Positions 50,635-59,657 of a DNA stretch of 64,000 bases are shown piece after piece. The position numbers and the translations under genes are program-made. The stretch is from contig CAKUNF010000007.1 in the NCBI GenBank assembly GCA_934668375.1, positions 27,707 through 91,706 of the forward strand, written 5' to 3'. This DNA comes from an uncultured Parolsenella sp. GTDB taxonomy: Bacteria; Actinomycetota; Coriobacteriia; Coriobacteriales; Atopobiaceae. The notes beneath the pieces were generated by a model. That model worked only from the letters and a program-made list of their open reading frames with translations, searched no databases and was not told the DNA's origin. The first letter of the stretch is position 1; the number at the start of each line of letters is the position of its first letter.

Positions 50635-52038
50635 CTACTCGTCTAGCAGGGAGAACATGGAGATGGTCTGGCCGAGCGGCGTGTCTTCGACCGAAGGGGC
50701 ACGGGCGGGCACCTCGGGGGTCATGGGGCTCGCGGCTCTCGAGGCATCCTTCGGCCCCGCCTTCTTCGCCCGCTTGGCAGACGCCGCATGCGCCGCACCG
50801 TGGCCGCACGCACCGCAGCGACCGTAGCGGCCCGTCTCGGCCAGGCAGCGGCACTCGAGCTTGGGAAGCTCGCCCAGCACAAACCGCGCGATGACCGCAT
50901 CACCGGCCGCCGTGGGGTGGCCGTCCGCGTCCGAGATGAGCCGGTCGTCCAGCCAAGGCGTTGCTAGCGCGAGAACCGCGGGCGCTCCCGCAGCCATGCG
51001 ACGGCGCCGAACGCGCGCAACGGCCTCGTCAATGAGGGCGGGCACGCGCACAAAGCAGCTGCCCGCAACCGGCTCGCGAGAGCCAACGTGAGGTTTCAGG
51101 ACCACGAGAGGGGCGCTCGACCACAGCTCGTCAACGCGCTCGAGATGGGCGACTATCTCTCGCGCCACAACCCGCTCGTTGCAGCGGCCGTAGCGATAGT
51201 TTGCACCCAGCGCAACGATCACGAGCTCAGGCGCCCTGCCATCCGGCAGGGCAGCCACCGAGCTCTCCTGGAACACCTGCGCGCCCACGCTCTGGTTCAC
51301 GAGCGATAACCCCAGCTCGCAAGCCACAACGGAGGGCCAGGCAAGCGCAGGGTCTCCCGTCGTGAAGCCTTGGGCAACGGAGTCTCCCAGCACGAGGAGA
51401 GCACCCGTGCCCGTATCCGCAATCGGACGCACGAACGTGCCGTTACCGGCAACGCGCCCCAGCTCACAGCCCCTGAGCGCCGGAAGCCACACGCATACGC
51501 GATGGCTCTGCCCAAAGCCGGGCAGCTCCATGAGGTTGCCGCGAGACTTGAGCTCGCCAAGATCGAACGTGATGCCAGCGGCCCACCGCCCGTCATGGCC
51601 CGCCGAGCCAACGGCCGCGGCGTACGAGCCCGCAACCGGGCCAAGCATGACCACGCCGTCTCGGTGCCTGCCGTCCACGTCATAGGAGAAGCCATCGTGC
51701 GCAGCGTTCGCGTCTCCCACCTGCGATTTCATGCCAGCAAGCACGTTTCTCGTGGCACGGGGCTCGCGGTCGGTGCGAACCTCAATGAACACCTCGCTCG
51801 CGTCCGTCTCGAACTCGAGGCGCACGCCCGCGGTGCACACAGCCATCTGTCGAAAAATACCCGGGTACCAGGCAAGACAACTCGCGAGCGCCCTGCGCTG
51901 GCCAGCCACAAACCGCCACGGGCGCACCCAGCCGTATGGAAGCTCCTCGAGTTCAACGGCGCCACGCACGAGGTCGCGCGCGTAGGCGCAGCACGTGGGC
52001 TCGGCAGGGCTAGTCCCAGCCGCGGCGGGCGCGCCCAC
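50635..52038 (-). CDS. SGNH/GDSL hydrolase with Cys-rich C-terminus
   Basis: The 467-residue protein has an SGNH hydrolase domain: LVLGDSVAQGF with catalytic Ser220, LGANYRYG (block III Asn), and DGHPTAAG (block V Asp-His). The N-terminal 180 residues form a beta-rich carbohydrate-esterase-like region. The C-terminus holds CRCLAETGRYGRCGACGHG, a Cys cluster that looks like a zinc ribbon, then a Pro/Ala tail. A GTG at 52038 follows AGGGCGAG and nearly touches the phosphatase stop; ATG starts further upstream would overlap that gene. No signal peptide is evident. Substrate unknown. Confidence 0.8.
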   Translation of the reverse strand: MGAPAAAGTSPAEPTCCAYARDLVRGAVELEELPYGWVRPWRFVAGQRRALASCLAWYPGIFRQMAVCTAGVRLEFETDASEVFIEVRTDREPRATRNVLAGMKSQVGDANAAHDGFSYDVDGRHRDGVVMLGPVAGSYAAAVGSAGHDGRWAAGITFDLGELKSRGNLMELPGFGQSHRVCVWLPALRGCELGRVAGNGTFVRPIADTGTGALLVLGDSVAQGFTTGDPALAWPSVVACELGLSLVNQSVGAQVFQESSVAALPDGRAPELVIVALGANYRYGRCNERVVAREIVAHLERVDELWSSAPLVVLKPHVGSREPVAGSCFVRVPALIDEAVARVRRRRMAAGAPAVLALATPWLDDRLISDADGHPTAAGDAVIARFVLGELPKLECRCLAETGRYGRCGACGHGAAHAASAKRAKKAGPKDASRAASPMTPEVPARAPSVEDTPLGQTISMFSLLDE

Positions 52039-52039
52039 G

Positions 52040-52906
52040 CTACTCGCCCTCTCGGATGTCCGCATACCAGGTCTGAAGGTCGTCGAGGCGCAGCACGCCC
52101 ACACGGCCCACGGGAGCGCCCTTCGCGGCGGCGCAGTCCACGTCTATGCGGTCCGGAACCCAACCGGTCTTCTCGCATGCGCCGAGCCGGGCGATCATTC
52201 CCTTGCCCTCGTCGCTCACGCAGTCAACGTCCTCGTCGGGCGCACAGATGGAAAGCAGAGGCGAGGGCGTGTGCCCCGCAACCACGATGGGACCGCGACC
52301 GTCCGGTCCCACGAGTCCGGTGTGCTGCCCCCAGAAATCGGCGCGAATCCACAGCAGGTCATCGCGCTGCTGGGCGGCGAGCATCTGGGCAAGAACGGCG
52401 GGGTCCTCGAGGTCCTCGTCTGCGTGAGTGCTCGTCCATGCGTGCGCGGCGGCGATGCCGATGCCCGCGTGGCACAGCGCATACGTGCGCCCGCCAGCCG
52501 TCACCGTGGCATAAAGTGGCAGGTCAGCCACCCAGCTCATGAAGTCAACGTATTCCTCGGGATGCAGATGCTCGAGCTGCTCGGACGTGGTGGCGCCGCC
52601 GTTCTGCATCCAGTTCAGCCAGTCGGTGAAATCGTCGCGGTCGAGCCCGGAAAGGTCGAACGCGCCGTTCTTGGGAGCACCCGTGCGAGAGATGGCAAAC
52701 ATCATGAGGTCCTCGTGATTGCCAAGGAGCACGTGCGCGCGAGGCAGCGAGCGCACGAGCGAGACCACGCCCAAGGGATCGGGACCGCGGTCGATGAGGT
52801 CGCCAAGGACGTAGAGCTCGTCGTCCGCCCCGAGCGAGACCTGATCGAGAGCCTCGTCCAACGCCCGCACGTGACCGTGCGCGTCGCTCGTGACGTAGAC
52901 CGCCAT
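52040..52906 (-). CDS. PPP-family metallophosphoesterase
   Basis: The 288-residue protein has the PPP signature: DAHGHV (D8, H10), GDLIDRG (D36), LLGNHED, and C-terminal CHAGIG and VAGHTPSP His motifs. It resembles bacterial serine/threonine phosphatases and Ap4A hydrolases. It is coupled to the SGNH hydrolase gene (2-base gap). Confidence 0.88.
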   Translation of the reverse strand: MAVYVTSDAHGHVRALDEALDQVSLGADDELYVLGDLIDRGPDPLGVVSLVRSLPRAHVLLGNHEDLMMFAISRTGAPKNGAFDLSGLDRDDFTDWLNWMQNGGATTSEQLEHLHPEEYVDFMSWVADLPLYATVTAGGRTYALCHAGIGIAAAHAWTSTHADEDLEDPAVLAQMLAAQQRDDLLWIRADFWGQHTGLVGPDGRGPIVVAGHTPSPLLSICAPDEDVDCVSDEGKGMIARLGACEKTGWVPDRIDVDCAAAKGAPVGRVGVLRLDDLQTWYADIREGE

Positions 52907-52966
52907 GCCGCACCTCCCCAGTCGCTCGCCGGCTCAAGCCGCGTTCGTTAGTGCCATATTGTCGCA

Positions 52967-53527
52967 CTAATGGCGGCGCCTGAGCATCCGCGCCCGCTGA
53001 CGGTGGAGGCGCGCCGGCGCAGATCCTATCTCTATGACGCGGCCGAGTGCCGGCCAGGTAAGGTCTGGAGCAGCGGGAACGCTTCTCGAATGTGGCGCCG
53101 GAAGAGCGGGCGCGTCCTTGTCCGCACCACGAACGATGCGTACGACCTCTTCCATCGTTGCGTCAAAGCGACCTTTCTTGAGACGGCACTCCCAGATGAC
53201 GACGACCGTCCAGCCGTCCTGCGCGAGAAGCTCGCAGTCCCGCTCGTCGCGGGCGCGGTTGCGCTCGAACTTGGCGGTCCAGAAGTCCGCGTTGGTCTTG
53301 GGCGCGGAGAGGGCGCAGTACGGGCAGCGGTGCCAGAAGCAGCCGTTGACGAAGATGGCTACCTTGCGGCCGGGATAGCAGATGTCAGGCTTGCCGGGGG
53401 CGGCCTTCCAGTGGAGGCGATAGCCGGGAAGTCCTGCCGCGCGAAGGGCCGCGCGCACCTTGAGCTCGGGCTTTGTGTTCTTGGACTTGTTCGCCTGCAT
53501 CACATGGCGCGTTGCCTCCGAGACCAT
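52967..53527 (-). CDS. vsr: Very short patch repair (Vsr-type) endonuclease
   Basis: The 186-residue nickase corrects T:G mismatches left by deamination of 5-methylcytosine. It has E21 (TKPELKVR), D48 in KPDICYPGRKVAIFVNGC, the zinc-binding NGCFWHRCPYC and the RNRARDERDCELLAQDGW helix. The ATG at 53527 follows GGAGGGGAGGG. It is divergent from the Sau3AI-like nuclease and adjacent to the C5 methyltransferase, the standard partner for Vsr. Confidence 0.9.
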   Translation of the reverse strand: MVSEATRHVMQANKSKNTKPELKVRAALRAAGLPGYRLHWKAAPGKPDICYPGRKVAIFVNGCFWHRCPYCALSAPKTNADFWTAKFERNRARDERDCELLAQDGWTVVVIWECRLKKGRFDATMEEVVRIVRGADKDAPALPAPHSRSVPAAPDLTWPALGRVIEIGSAPARLHRQRARMLRRRH

Positions 53528-53776
53528 GGCCCTCCCCTCCCGCACGTGCTAACACACGCGAGTAGGATAGCGGATGCCGATAAGGCCGTCAGCCAGCGCA
53601 TCCGCGCAAGGCAATTCCTGTCTGGAAGCCTACGCCTCCGTAAAGTAGCAACCGGCGGATTCGTCAGCAAGAAGGCGCTCGAGCTCAGAATCGGCCCACC
53701 CAGGGTCGGCCTCAAGCCAAGAAAGACGGGAGAGCTCCTACTACAATCCAAAAGACCCAAAGGAATGGAGCTTTCA

Positions 53777-55123
53777 ATGTGTGTCGCCAAGGATCCAAGC
53801 TATGACCCAACAAGCGCACGTTCAATAATCGAATATGCCAAACGGCTCGAGGGCCACACGCTGCGCGAGATGAGCGACGCACCCGAGCTCCAAGATCCTC
53901 ACAAGCGCAAGGGCGCTTTTGGAAACGCCGTCGAGGAGTACTACTTCAAGTACGCACTCAATAGCGACTCCGCTCCGGATTTTGCCGAGGCGGGGCTCGA
54001 GCTCAAGGCTACGCCACTCAAGCGAACCAAGAAGGGTGAGCTCGTTGCCAAAGAGCGACTTGTTCTCACCATGATTGACTACATGACCGTACCCGCAGAG
54101 ACGTTTGAGAGCTCACACCTGCTCGACAAGGCAGGCGACATTCTGTTCATCTTCTACATCTACGAACCCGCCACGAATCCAGTTGACTACAAGATCGAGC
54201 TCGCAGAGCAGTGGCACATGCCCGAGGAGGACCTCCCCCAGCTCAAGAAAGATTGGGAAACCGTTGTCAGCAAGATTCGTTCTGGACACGCCGAGGATAT
54301 CTCGGGCAGTGACACCCTCTATCTAGAGGCATGCACGAAGGCGAAGGATGGCTCAGTTCGTCGCAAGCAGCCGTTCTCTGACGTCCCAGCCAAGCCGCGC
54401 GCATGGGCGCTCAAGGCTTCCTACATGACCGGAGTCGAGCGTCAACTTCTCAATAAATCGCGGGCCATCAGTCGCAGCAAGCCAGAGAGGAACCTTTCCC
54501 TCATCCAGCTTATTCGCAAGCGCTTTGAACCGTACCTTGGCATGACGCAGGCAGAGCTCATGAGCCATTTCGAAGTTTCAAACTCTAAAAATTCCTGCGC
54601 GAGAATCACCAATCGAATACTTGGAGTTGGCGAGAAGGACAAGGTTGCCGAGCTCGAAAAGGCAAACGCAAAGCCAAAGACGATTCGTCTCCAGAAGAGT
54701 GGGCGACCAAAAGAAGCGATCTCTTTCCCTGCCTTTGACTACTTTGAGCTCGAGAATACGGCCTTCGAGGATTCCGATTTCTACGCCCAGCTCGACCAAC
54801 TCTATCTATTCGTCATTTTCCGAGAGCGCAACAAGAACGAATACATTCTCACCGACGTCTGCTTCTGGCGAATGCCCGAGAGCGATTACGCAGAGGCCCG
54901 CCGCTGTTACATACAGATGCAAGAGAACGTGAAAGAAGGACACGCTGAGCTCTCCGTACACTCGACGGAAAACCGCTGTTGTCATGTTAGGCCGCACGGA
55001 CGAGACAGCAGCGACACCCGGCCGCAGCCTCATGGCGCCCCGGTAGTCAAAAAGTGCTTCTGGCTCAACCAGAGCTACCTTCAGACCGAAATCCCACGAG
55101 CGATTAAAGCGTCAACGAATTAA
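53777..55123 (+). CDS. Sau3AI/MutH-family type II restriction endonuclease
   Basis: The 448-residue endonuclease belongs to the MutH/Sau3AI family, most members of which cut GATC. The active site is E53/E54 (GNAVEEYYFKY), D68 and the ELK triad E75-L-K77 (EAGLELKATPLK), matching MutH E56-D70-E77-K79. A second, MutH-like C-terminal half follows, as in Sau3AI. The ATG at 53777 has GGAG at 6 bases; the ATG four codons earlier has poor spacing. The upstream ORF continuing through vsr is antisense noise. The gene is clearly AT-richer than its methyltransferase partner, suggesting recent transfer. Confidence 0.87.
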   Translation: MCVAKDPSYDPTSARSIIEYAKRLEGHTLREMSDAPELQDPHKRKGAFGNAVEEYYFKYALNSDSAPDFAEAGLELKATPLKRTKKGELVAKERLVLTMIDYMTVPAETFESSHLLDKAGDILFIFYIYEPATNPVDYKIELAEQWHMPEEDLPQLKKDWETVVSKIRSGHAEDISGSDTLYLEACTKAKDGSVRRKQPFSDVPAKPRAWALKASYMTGVERQLLNKSRAISRSKPERNLSLIQLIRKRFEPYLGMTQAELMSHFEVSNSKNSCARITNRILGVGEKDKVAELEKANAKPKTIRLQKSGRPKEAISFPAFDYFELENTAFEDSDFYAQLDQLYLFVIFRERNKNEYILTDVCFWRMPESDYAEARRCYIQMQENVKEGHAELSVHSTENRCCHVRPHGRDSSDTRPQPHGAPVVKKCFWLNQSYLQTEIPRAIKASTN

Positions 55124-55233
55124 TGTCCTAATCCATCGCCATCATCGCGTGCCAGATGGCACTTGATCGATTCCAATCGATCGGGTAATGTTATGCGCTG
55201 GACAAATATGGACACAGCAGCGATTGGAGAAAC

Positions 55234-56517
55234 GTGTCCGAGAGCATCAAGGTAGCCGAGCTCTTCGCGGGCGTCGGCGGGTTCCGCCTGGGCCTCGAGG
55301 GCTACTCGAGCGCCGAGCGCCCCGAGTTCGACCTGCCCGCGGCGGGGCCGTATCAGACCGTGTGGGCCAACCAGTGGGAGCCACCCGGGACGCCGGGCCG
55401 CCAGTTCGCCGCCCGCTGCTACGAGGCGCGGTTCGGCAAGGGCTCGGTCGTGAACCAAGACATCGCCGCCGTCCTCGACGAGGCGGAGGCAGGCGAGCGC
55501 GAGATACCGACCGTGGACATGGTGGTGGGCGGGTTCCCCTGCCAGGACTACTCCGTGGCCAGACCCCTCTCCCAGGCCCACGGCATCGAGGGCAAGAAGG
55601 GCGTCCTGTGGTGGGAGATTTACCGCTTCCTCAAGCTGCAGAACGACCGCGGCGGGGACGCCGCCCGCTACTGCCTGTTCGAGAACGTCGACCGCCTGCT
55701 CAAGAGCCCGGCCTCGCAGCGCGGGCGCGACTTCGCGATCATCCTCTCGTGCCTGGCCGAGCGCGGCTACTGCGTGGAGTGGCGCGTCGTCAACAGCGCC
55801 GAGTACGGCTTCCCGCAGCGACGCAAGCGCGTCTACATCTTCGCCGAGCGCGACGCCGGCTGGGACCTCGAGTCGCGCCTCACCGACGGTGTCATGTCGC
55901 GCGCCTTTCCGATGGAGGCGCCCGCCGAGACGCACGGCGTCCGCATCCCGGAGGACCCCTACGACGCCTCGACGTCCTTCAACGCGGGCGGCAAGGCGTC
56001 GCCGTTCCTCGAGGCCGGCTGCATGGTCGGCAACGAGGTGCTGACGTGCGCCGTCGCCGAGCGCTACGACGGCGAGCGCCGCACGCTCGGCGACGTCCTC
56101 GTCCCGGAGGCCGAGGTGCCCGACGAGTTCTTCATCGAGCCCGCACAGCTGGACAAGTGGCGCTACCTCAAGGGGGCCAAGCGCGAGGAGCGCGTCAACA
56201 GGAGGACCGGCTTCGCCTACACCTACTCGGAGGGGCAGATGGCCTTCCCCGACGCGACCGACAGGCCGTCGCGCACCATCCTTACCGGCGAGGGCGGCCG
56301 GGGCGCCAGCCGCTTCAAGCACGTCATCGAGTGCGCCGACGGGCGCTTCCGCAGGCTCGTCCCCGACGAGCTCGACCAGCTCCAGGGGTTCCCACGTGGC
56401 TGGACGGACACGGGGATGAGCGACGGCAACCGCGCGTTCTGCATGGGCAACGCACTCGTCGTTGGGATACCGCACAGGATCGGGCATGCGCTCTGCGAGC
56501 TTATGGGAGGTGAGTGA
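55234..56517 (+). CDS. dcm: DNA (cytosine-5) methyltransferase
   Basis: The 427-residue enzyme has the C5-methyltransferase motifs: I (FAGVGGFRLGL), IV (GGFPCQDYS with catalytic Cys103), VI (ENV at 150-152), VIII (QRRKRVYIF), a target-recognition region around 215-330, and IX/X (RPSRTILTGEG, LQGFPRGW, GNALVV). The start is GTG with TTGGAG upstream. With the Sau3AI-like nuclease beside it, the target is probably GATC, modified on C. Its GC content matches the genome much better than that of the endonuclease. Confidence 0.93.
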   Translation: MSESIKVAELFAGVGGFRLGLEGYSSAERPEFDLPAAGPYQTVWANQWEPPGTPGRQFAARCYEARFGKGSVVNQDIAAVLDEAEAGEREIPTVDMVVGGFPCQDYSVARPLSQAHGIEGKKGVLWWEIYRFLKLQNDRGGDAARYCLFENVDRLLKSPASQRGRDFAIILSCLAERGYCVEWRVVNSAEYGFPQRRKRVYIFAERDAGWDLESRLTDGVMSRAFPMEAPAETHGVRIPEDPYDASTSFNAGGKASPFLEAGCMVGNEVLTCAVAERYDGERRTLGDVLVPEAEVPDEFFIEPAQLDKWRYLKGAKREERVNRRTGFAYTYSEGQMAFPDATDRPSRTILTGEGGRGASRFKHVIECADGRFRRLVPDELDQLQGFPRGWTDTGMSDGNRAFCMGNALVVGIPHRIGHALCELMGGE

Positions 56518-56675
56518 TGGTCATGCGCGCAAGCGAGTACGAGCGCATCGTCGATGACTTGAAGACTTTGGCCGAGAGGCTCCGCGAGACGGCCGAGGAG
56601 GAGGGCTCACAGCGCGTCTACGACATGGCCGATGAACTATCTGGGTTGCTCCACGAGCTCGGCAGGCTGTCGTAG
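56517..56675 (+). CDS. Small 52-residue protein behind the methyltransferase
   Basis: The ORF starts at ATG in TGATG, overlapping the methyltransferase stop by one base, with GGGAGGTGA as a strong ribosome-binding site. The product is helical and charged: MVMRASEYERIVDDLKTLAE continuing with acidic residues and ending ELGRLS. It has no family that I recognise. A second Met at codon 3 is a possible start. Tight coupling and a good site suggest it is made; a role in the restriction-modification unit is a guess. Confidence 0.55.
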   Translation: MVMRASEYERIVDDLKTLAERLRETAEEEGSQRVYDMADELSGLLHELGRLS

Positions 56676-56758
56676 GACGGGCGACGGGACGATGCGGTTG
56701 AGATTGCGCATTTGGACGAGCGCACTGACGATATGCGAAGCTTGCATGACCGTCCTTA

Positions 56759-56800
56759 TAGACCGTATGTGCGTTATAATACTTATGCACATACGGTCTA
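56759..56800 (+). promoter_or_regulatory. Palindromic operator and promoter of dinJ-yafQ
   Basis: The arms TAGACCGTATGTGC (56759-56772) and GCACATACGGTCTA (56787-56800) are perfect complements. TATAAT (56775-56780) lies in the 14-base loop, so an antitoxin dimer bound to the palindrome would block the promoter. AGGAG follows before the dinJ start. Confidence 0.85.
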
Positions 56801-56815
56801 GGACAGGAGTCCAAC

Positions 56816-57088
56816 ATGGCGAGCACAACCCTGACGATACGCGTCGACGATGACCTCAAGCGCGAGGCCTCGGAGGTCGCCGACTACTATGGCCTTGACC
56901 TCTCCTCGGTGACGCGAGCCTTCTACAAGCAGATGGTGAACACCCGTCGCATCCCTCTCACCTTTGCCCCCGAGGAGCCCAACGCCGAGAGCATCGAGGC
57001 GATTCGAGAGGGCGACGCGTTCCTGGCCTCGGGCGAGAGGGGCCGCTTCACAAACGGGGCCGACCTCATCGCGGCGGCGATGGCCTGA
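56816..57088 (+). CDS. dinJ: DinJ/RelB-family antitoxin
   Basis: The 90-residue antitoxin has the ribbon-helix-helix start TTLTIRVDDDLKREASEVAD, followed by GLDLSSVTRAFYKQMV, then a toxin-neutralising C-terminus. It should bind and neutralise YafQ and repress its own operon at the palindrome upstream. It overlaps the toxin gene by one base (TGATG). Confidence 0.9.
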   Translation: MASTTLTIRVDDDLKREASEVADYYGLDLSSVTRAFYKQMVNTRRIPLTFAPEEPNAESIEAIREGDAFLASGERGRFTNGADLIAAAMA

Positions 57089-57387
57089 TGGGCAGACTTG
57101 CGGCTGAGTTTTCGGCCGCATTCTCGCGTGATCTGAAAAAGAAGGTCAAACGCCGAAAGTGGGACCTTGATGAGTTGCAAAGGCTCATCGACCTCGTGAT
57201 CGAGAACACCCCGGAGTCAATGGAAATCCTGCGGCGGCGGCACAACATGCACCGCCTGGAAGGTAGGTGGGCCGGGCGCAGCGAGTGCCACGTGGCGAAC
57301 TCGGGCGACTGGCTGGTGATTTGGTCATCCAACGACGAGGTTGCCTTCTTTGAGCGCACTGGCAGCCATGACGAGCTGTTCAGGTAA
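57088..57387 (+). CDS. yafQ: YafQ-family mRNA interferase toxin
   Basis: The 99-residue RelE-superfamily toxin matches YafQ: SRDLKKKVKRRKWDLDELQR, RLEGRWAGRSECHV, and GDWLVIW, with putative catalytic residues H52/H55, H68, D74 and H94. YafQ cleaves mRNA on the ribosome when freed from DinJ. The pair closes the restriction-modification island, where addiction modules are common. Confidence 0.88.
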   Translation: MGRLAAEFSAAFSRDLKKKVKRRKWDLDELQRLIDLVIENTPESMEILRRRHNMHRLEGRWAGRSECHVANSGDWLVIWSSNDEVAFFERTGSHDELFR

Positions 57388-57537
57388 CTACGCCGCCGAG
57401 CGCTACGAGGGCCCGAGGCGCCCGAGGAGTTCTTCAGAAGCTGACAGGTGCGCAAAACGTGGCGTTTGGCAGCGCTCGTCGGGCGTGCGATGCGCCAAGA
57501 TAGGGGCATGCCTCCACGCACCGACCGAAAGGCCCGC

Positions 57538-59541
57538 ATGTCCTCGTTCGAGATTATTCTGCTGCTCATAGGCTGCCTGCTTGCTTCCAGCGTGTTCAGT
57601 CAGGTGCTGCCACGCGTGTCGCTGCCGCTCGTGCAGATTGCGCTCGGAGCCGCCGTGGGCTGTTTTGTCACCACCGACCCCACGCAGGTCTTTCGTGACC
57701 CAGAGTTCTTTCTCGTCCTGTTCATCGCGCCGCTGCTGTTCGAGGAGAGCCGACACGCGGACAAGCGGGCACTGCTCGCCGCCTGGGCGCCCATCGCCTC
57801 GCTGGCCGTCGGGCTCGTGATTGCCACCACGCTCGCCTGCGGTCTGGCGCTGCATCTCGCCATGCCCGCCGTCCCGCTCGCCGCTGCCTTTGCCCTCGGC
57901 GCCGCCCTTGGCCCCACCGACGCCGCGGCCGTTGCCGCCATGGGCGCAGACGTCACTCTCACGCGTCGCCAGAAGTCGCTGCTCTCGGGCGAGGCGCTGT
58001 TCAACGACGCGTCGGGCGTCGTGTGCTTCGAATTTGCCGTCCTGGCCGCCAGCACGGGCGAGTTCTCGGCCGGCCACGCCACGGCAGCGTTCGCGGCTGA
58101 CTTCTTTGGCGGCATCGTGGTGGGCCTTGCGCTGGGCGCCCTCATCACGCTCGTGGTTGCCCGCGTGCGCGACCTTGGGCTGGAGACGCCCACCGAGCAC
58201 GTGCTGTTCGAGGTGCTCACGCCGTTTGTGACCTTTCTCGCAGCCGAGGAGCTCGGCGTGAGCGGTATCCTCGCCGTCGTTGCCGCCGGGCTGCTCATGC
58301 GCCTGAGCCCACGCGGGCTCACGGTGGAGGCCTCTCGTCACGCGCTTGCGAGCGAGAGCGTCTGGGAGCTCATCGTGTTTGCCATCAACGGCACGCTGTT
58401 CGTGCTGCTGGGCATGAAGCTTCCAAGCACGCTGGGTCCCATGTGGCGTGTCTCGCAGGGCGCTGACGCGGCGCTCATCTGCGGGTTGGTGGCGCTTGCC
58501 ACCGCGATTGTCGTGGGCGTCCGCCTTGCGTGGGTCCTTGTTCTCGAGAAGATCCACCGCCGCAGGCACGCCCGCGAGTACGCCGGCACCGGCGCCCGTG
58601 AGCTGCTGCGCAGCGCGGCCGTGACGTGCCTGAGCGGGCCAAAGGGCGCCGTGACGCTCTCCATCATGCTCACACTGCCCTACCTCACGGCAGACGGCAG
58701 CGCGTTTCCGCAGCGTAGCCTGCTCATATTCGTGGCGTCGGGCGTGATTGTGCTCACGCTTCTACTTGCGAACTTCATCGTGCCCGTGCTGGCGCCCGCC
58801 GAGGACACGAGCGCGGCAGACGCGGCGCTTACGCAGGCGCGCGCTCGCATCCTACGCACCGTCATCGACCAGCTGGCCGAGCGCGCCACGCCCGAGACGC
58901 GCGCAGCAACGCGACTGGCCATCCGCTCCTACCGCGAGCGGCTCGACGCGCTTCTCGAGGTGGAGGCCACGCCAGAGACGGTGCGAGACCTGCGCATTCG
59001 CGTTATCGGCGAGCAGATCGCGTTCGTGGACCAACAGGCGGCGGAGGGAAACGTGGACGCAGGGCTGGCCGAGCGCTACGCGGCCGCGCTCGATCAGCTA
59101 CGTGGGGCCTATGAGCTGCACCGCGGCATGAGCGGCGGACGAGCGCGCCGGCGAGCCCACGTGGTCCGCGTCTCCCGCGCGCTGCGGGGGCAGGGCGCAG
59201 AGCAGCAGCGTCGTGAGCTTGCCGAGCTGCACCGGGCCGCCGAGCAGCACGCCGTCGAGGCGCTCGCGTCCATGGCCTGCGACCTCACGGGCGAGCAGCG
59301 ACGCGCCGCCCGCGTTATCGCAGGCGAGCATCGGGCGCATCTTGCCATGGCCTTCTCGGAAGGCTATGGCGCGGCCGCGCAGGAAAGGCGCAAGATTCGC
59401 GAGCAGGCACGCGACATCGAGGCCGAGGGGCTCGGCCTGGAGCTCGAGCAGATCCGTCGTCTGCACGACGCCGGTGAGCTGAGCCGTCGCGCCGCCCGCG
59501 AGCTGCGCGAGGAGGTCTACCTGCTGCAGATGGGCCTCTAG
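57538..59541 (+). CDS. CPA1-type Na+/H+ antiporter
   Basis: The 667-residue protein has about 12 helices of the Na_H_Exchanger fold. Landmarks are FIAPLLFEESRHADKR, GAALGPTDAAAVAAMG and LSGEALFNDASGVVCFEF with the Asn-Asp pair used by CPA1 antiporters. A cytoplasmic tail of about 220 residues (from 450) has alpha-helical charged repeats. Both ATG 57508 and 57538 are possible; 57538 has AAAGG upstream and starts the first helix directly. It is likely involved in pH or sodium homeostasis. Confidence 0.9.
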   Translation: MSSFEIILLLIGCLLASSVFSQVLPRVSLPLVQIALGAAVGCFVTTDPTQVFRDPEFFLVLFIAPLLFEESRHADKRALLAAWAPIASLAVGLVIATTLACGLALHLAMPAVPLAAAFALGAALGPTDAAAVAAMGADVTLTRRQKSLLSGEALFNDASGVVCFEFAVLAASTGEFSAGHATAAFAADFFGGIVVGLALGALITLVVARVRDLGLETPTEHVLFEVLTPFVTFLAAEELGVSGILAVVAAGLLMRLSPRGLTVEASRHALASESVWELIVFAINGTLFVLLGMKLPSTLGPMWRVSQGADAALICGLVALATAIVVGVRLAWVLVLEKIHRRRHAREYAGTGARELLRSAAVTCLSGPKGAVTLSIMLTLPYLTADGSAFPQRSLLIFVASGVIVLTLLLANFIVPVLAPAEDTSAADAALTQARARILRTVIDQLAERATPETRAATRLAIRSYRERLDALLEVEATPETVRDLRIRVIGEQIAFVDQQAAEGNVDAGLAERYAAALDQLRGAYELHRGMSGGRARRRAHVVRVSRALRGQGAEQQRRELAELHRAAEQHAVEALASMACDLTGEQRRAARVIAGEHRAHLAMAFSEGYGAAAQERRKIREQARDIEAEGLGLELEQIRRLHDAGELSRRAARELREEVYLLQMGL

Positions 59542-59543
59542 TG

Positions 59544-59580
59544 GACACCGGGGACGGGTTCGCTTGTCCCGCGGGATGTC
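59544..59580 (+). repeat. Divergent REP-like element, copy 4
   Basis: Just after the antiporter stop, GACACCGGGGACGGGT leads to CTTGTCCCGCGGGATGTC. It shares the GGGGACGGG core of the REP-like family and its ends are inverted repeats, but the spacing differs. A 15-bp tandem repeat (ACGCCATTCTCGGC[C/T], 59611-59640) follows. Confidence 0.55.
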
Positions 59581-59657
59581 TAGAAGAACGGCGCCAGGCA
59601 CGGACGCCCGACGCCATTCTCGGCCACGCCATTCTCGGCTAAGTCAATAAGCCGCAG

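Noticed and set aside
52970..53776. Upstream extension of the Sau3AI-like frame
   Set aside because: It runs antisense through vsr and lacks the family signature. The ATG at 53777 has a good ribosome-binding site and begins the conserved domain.
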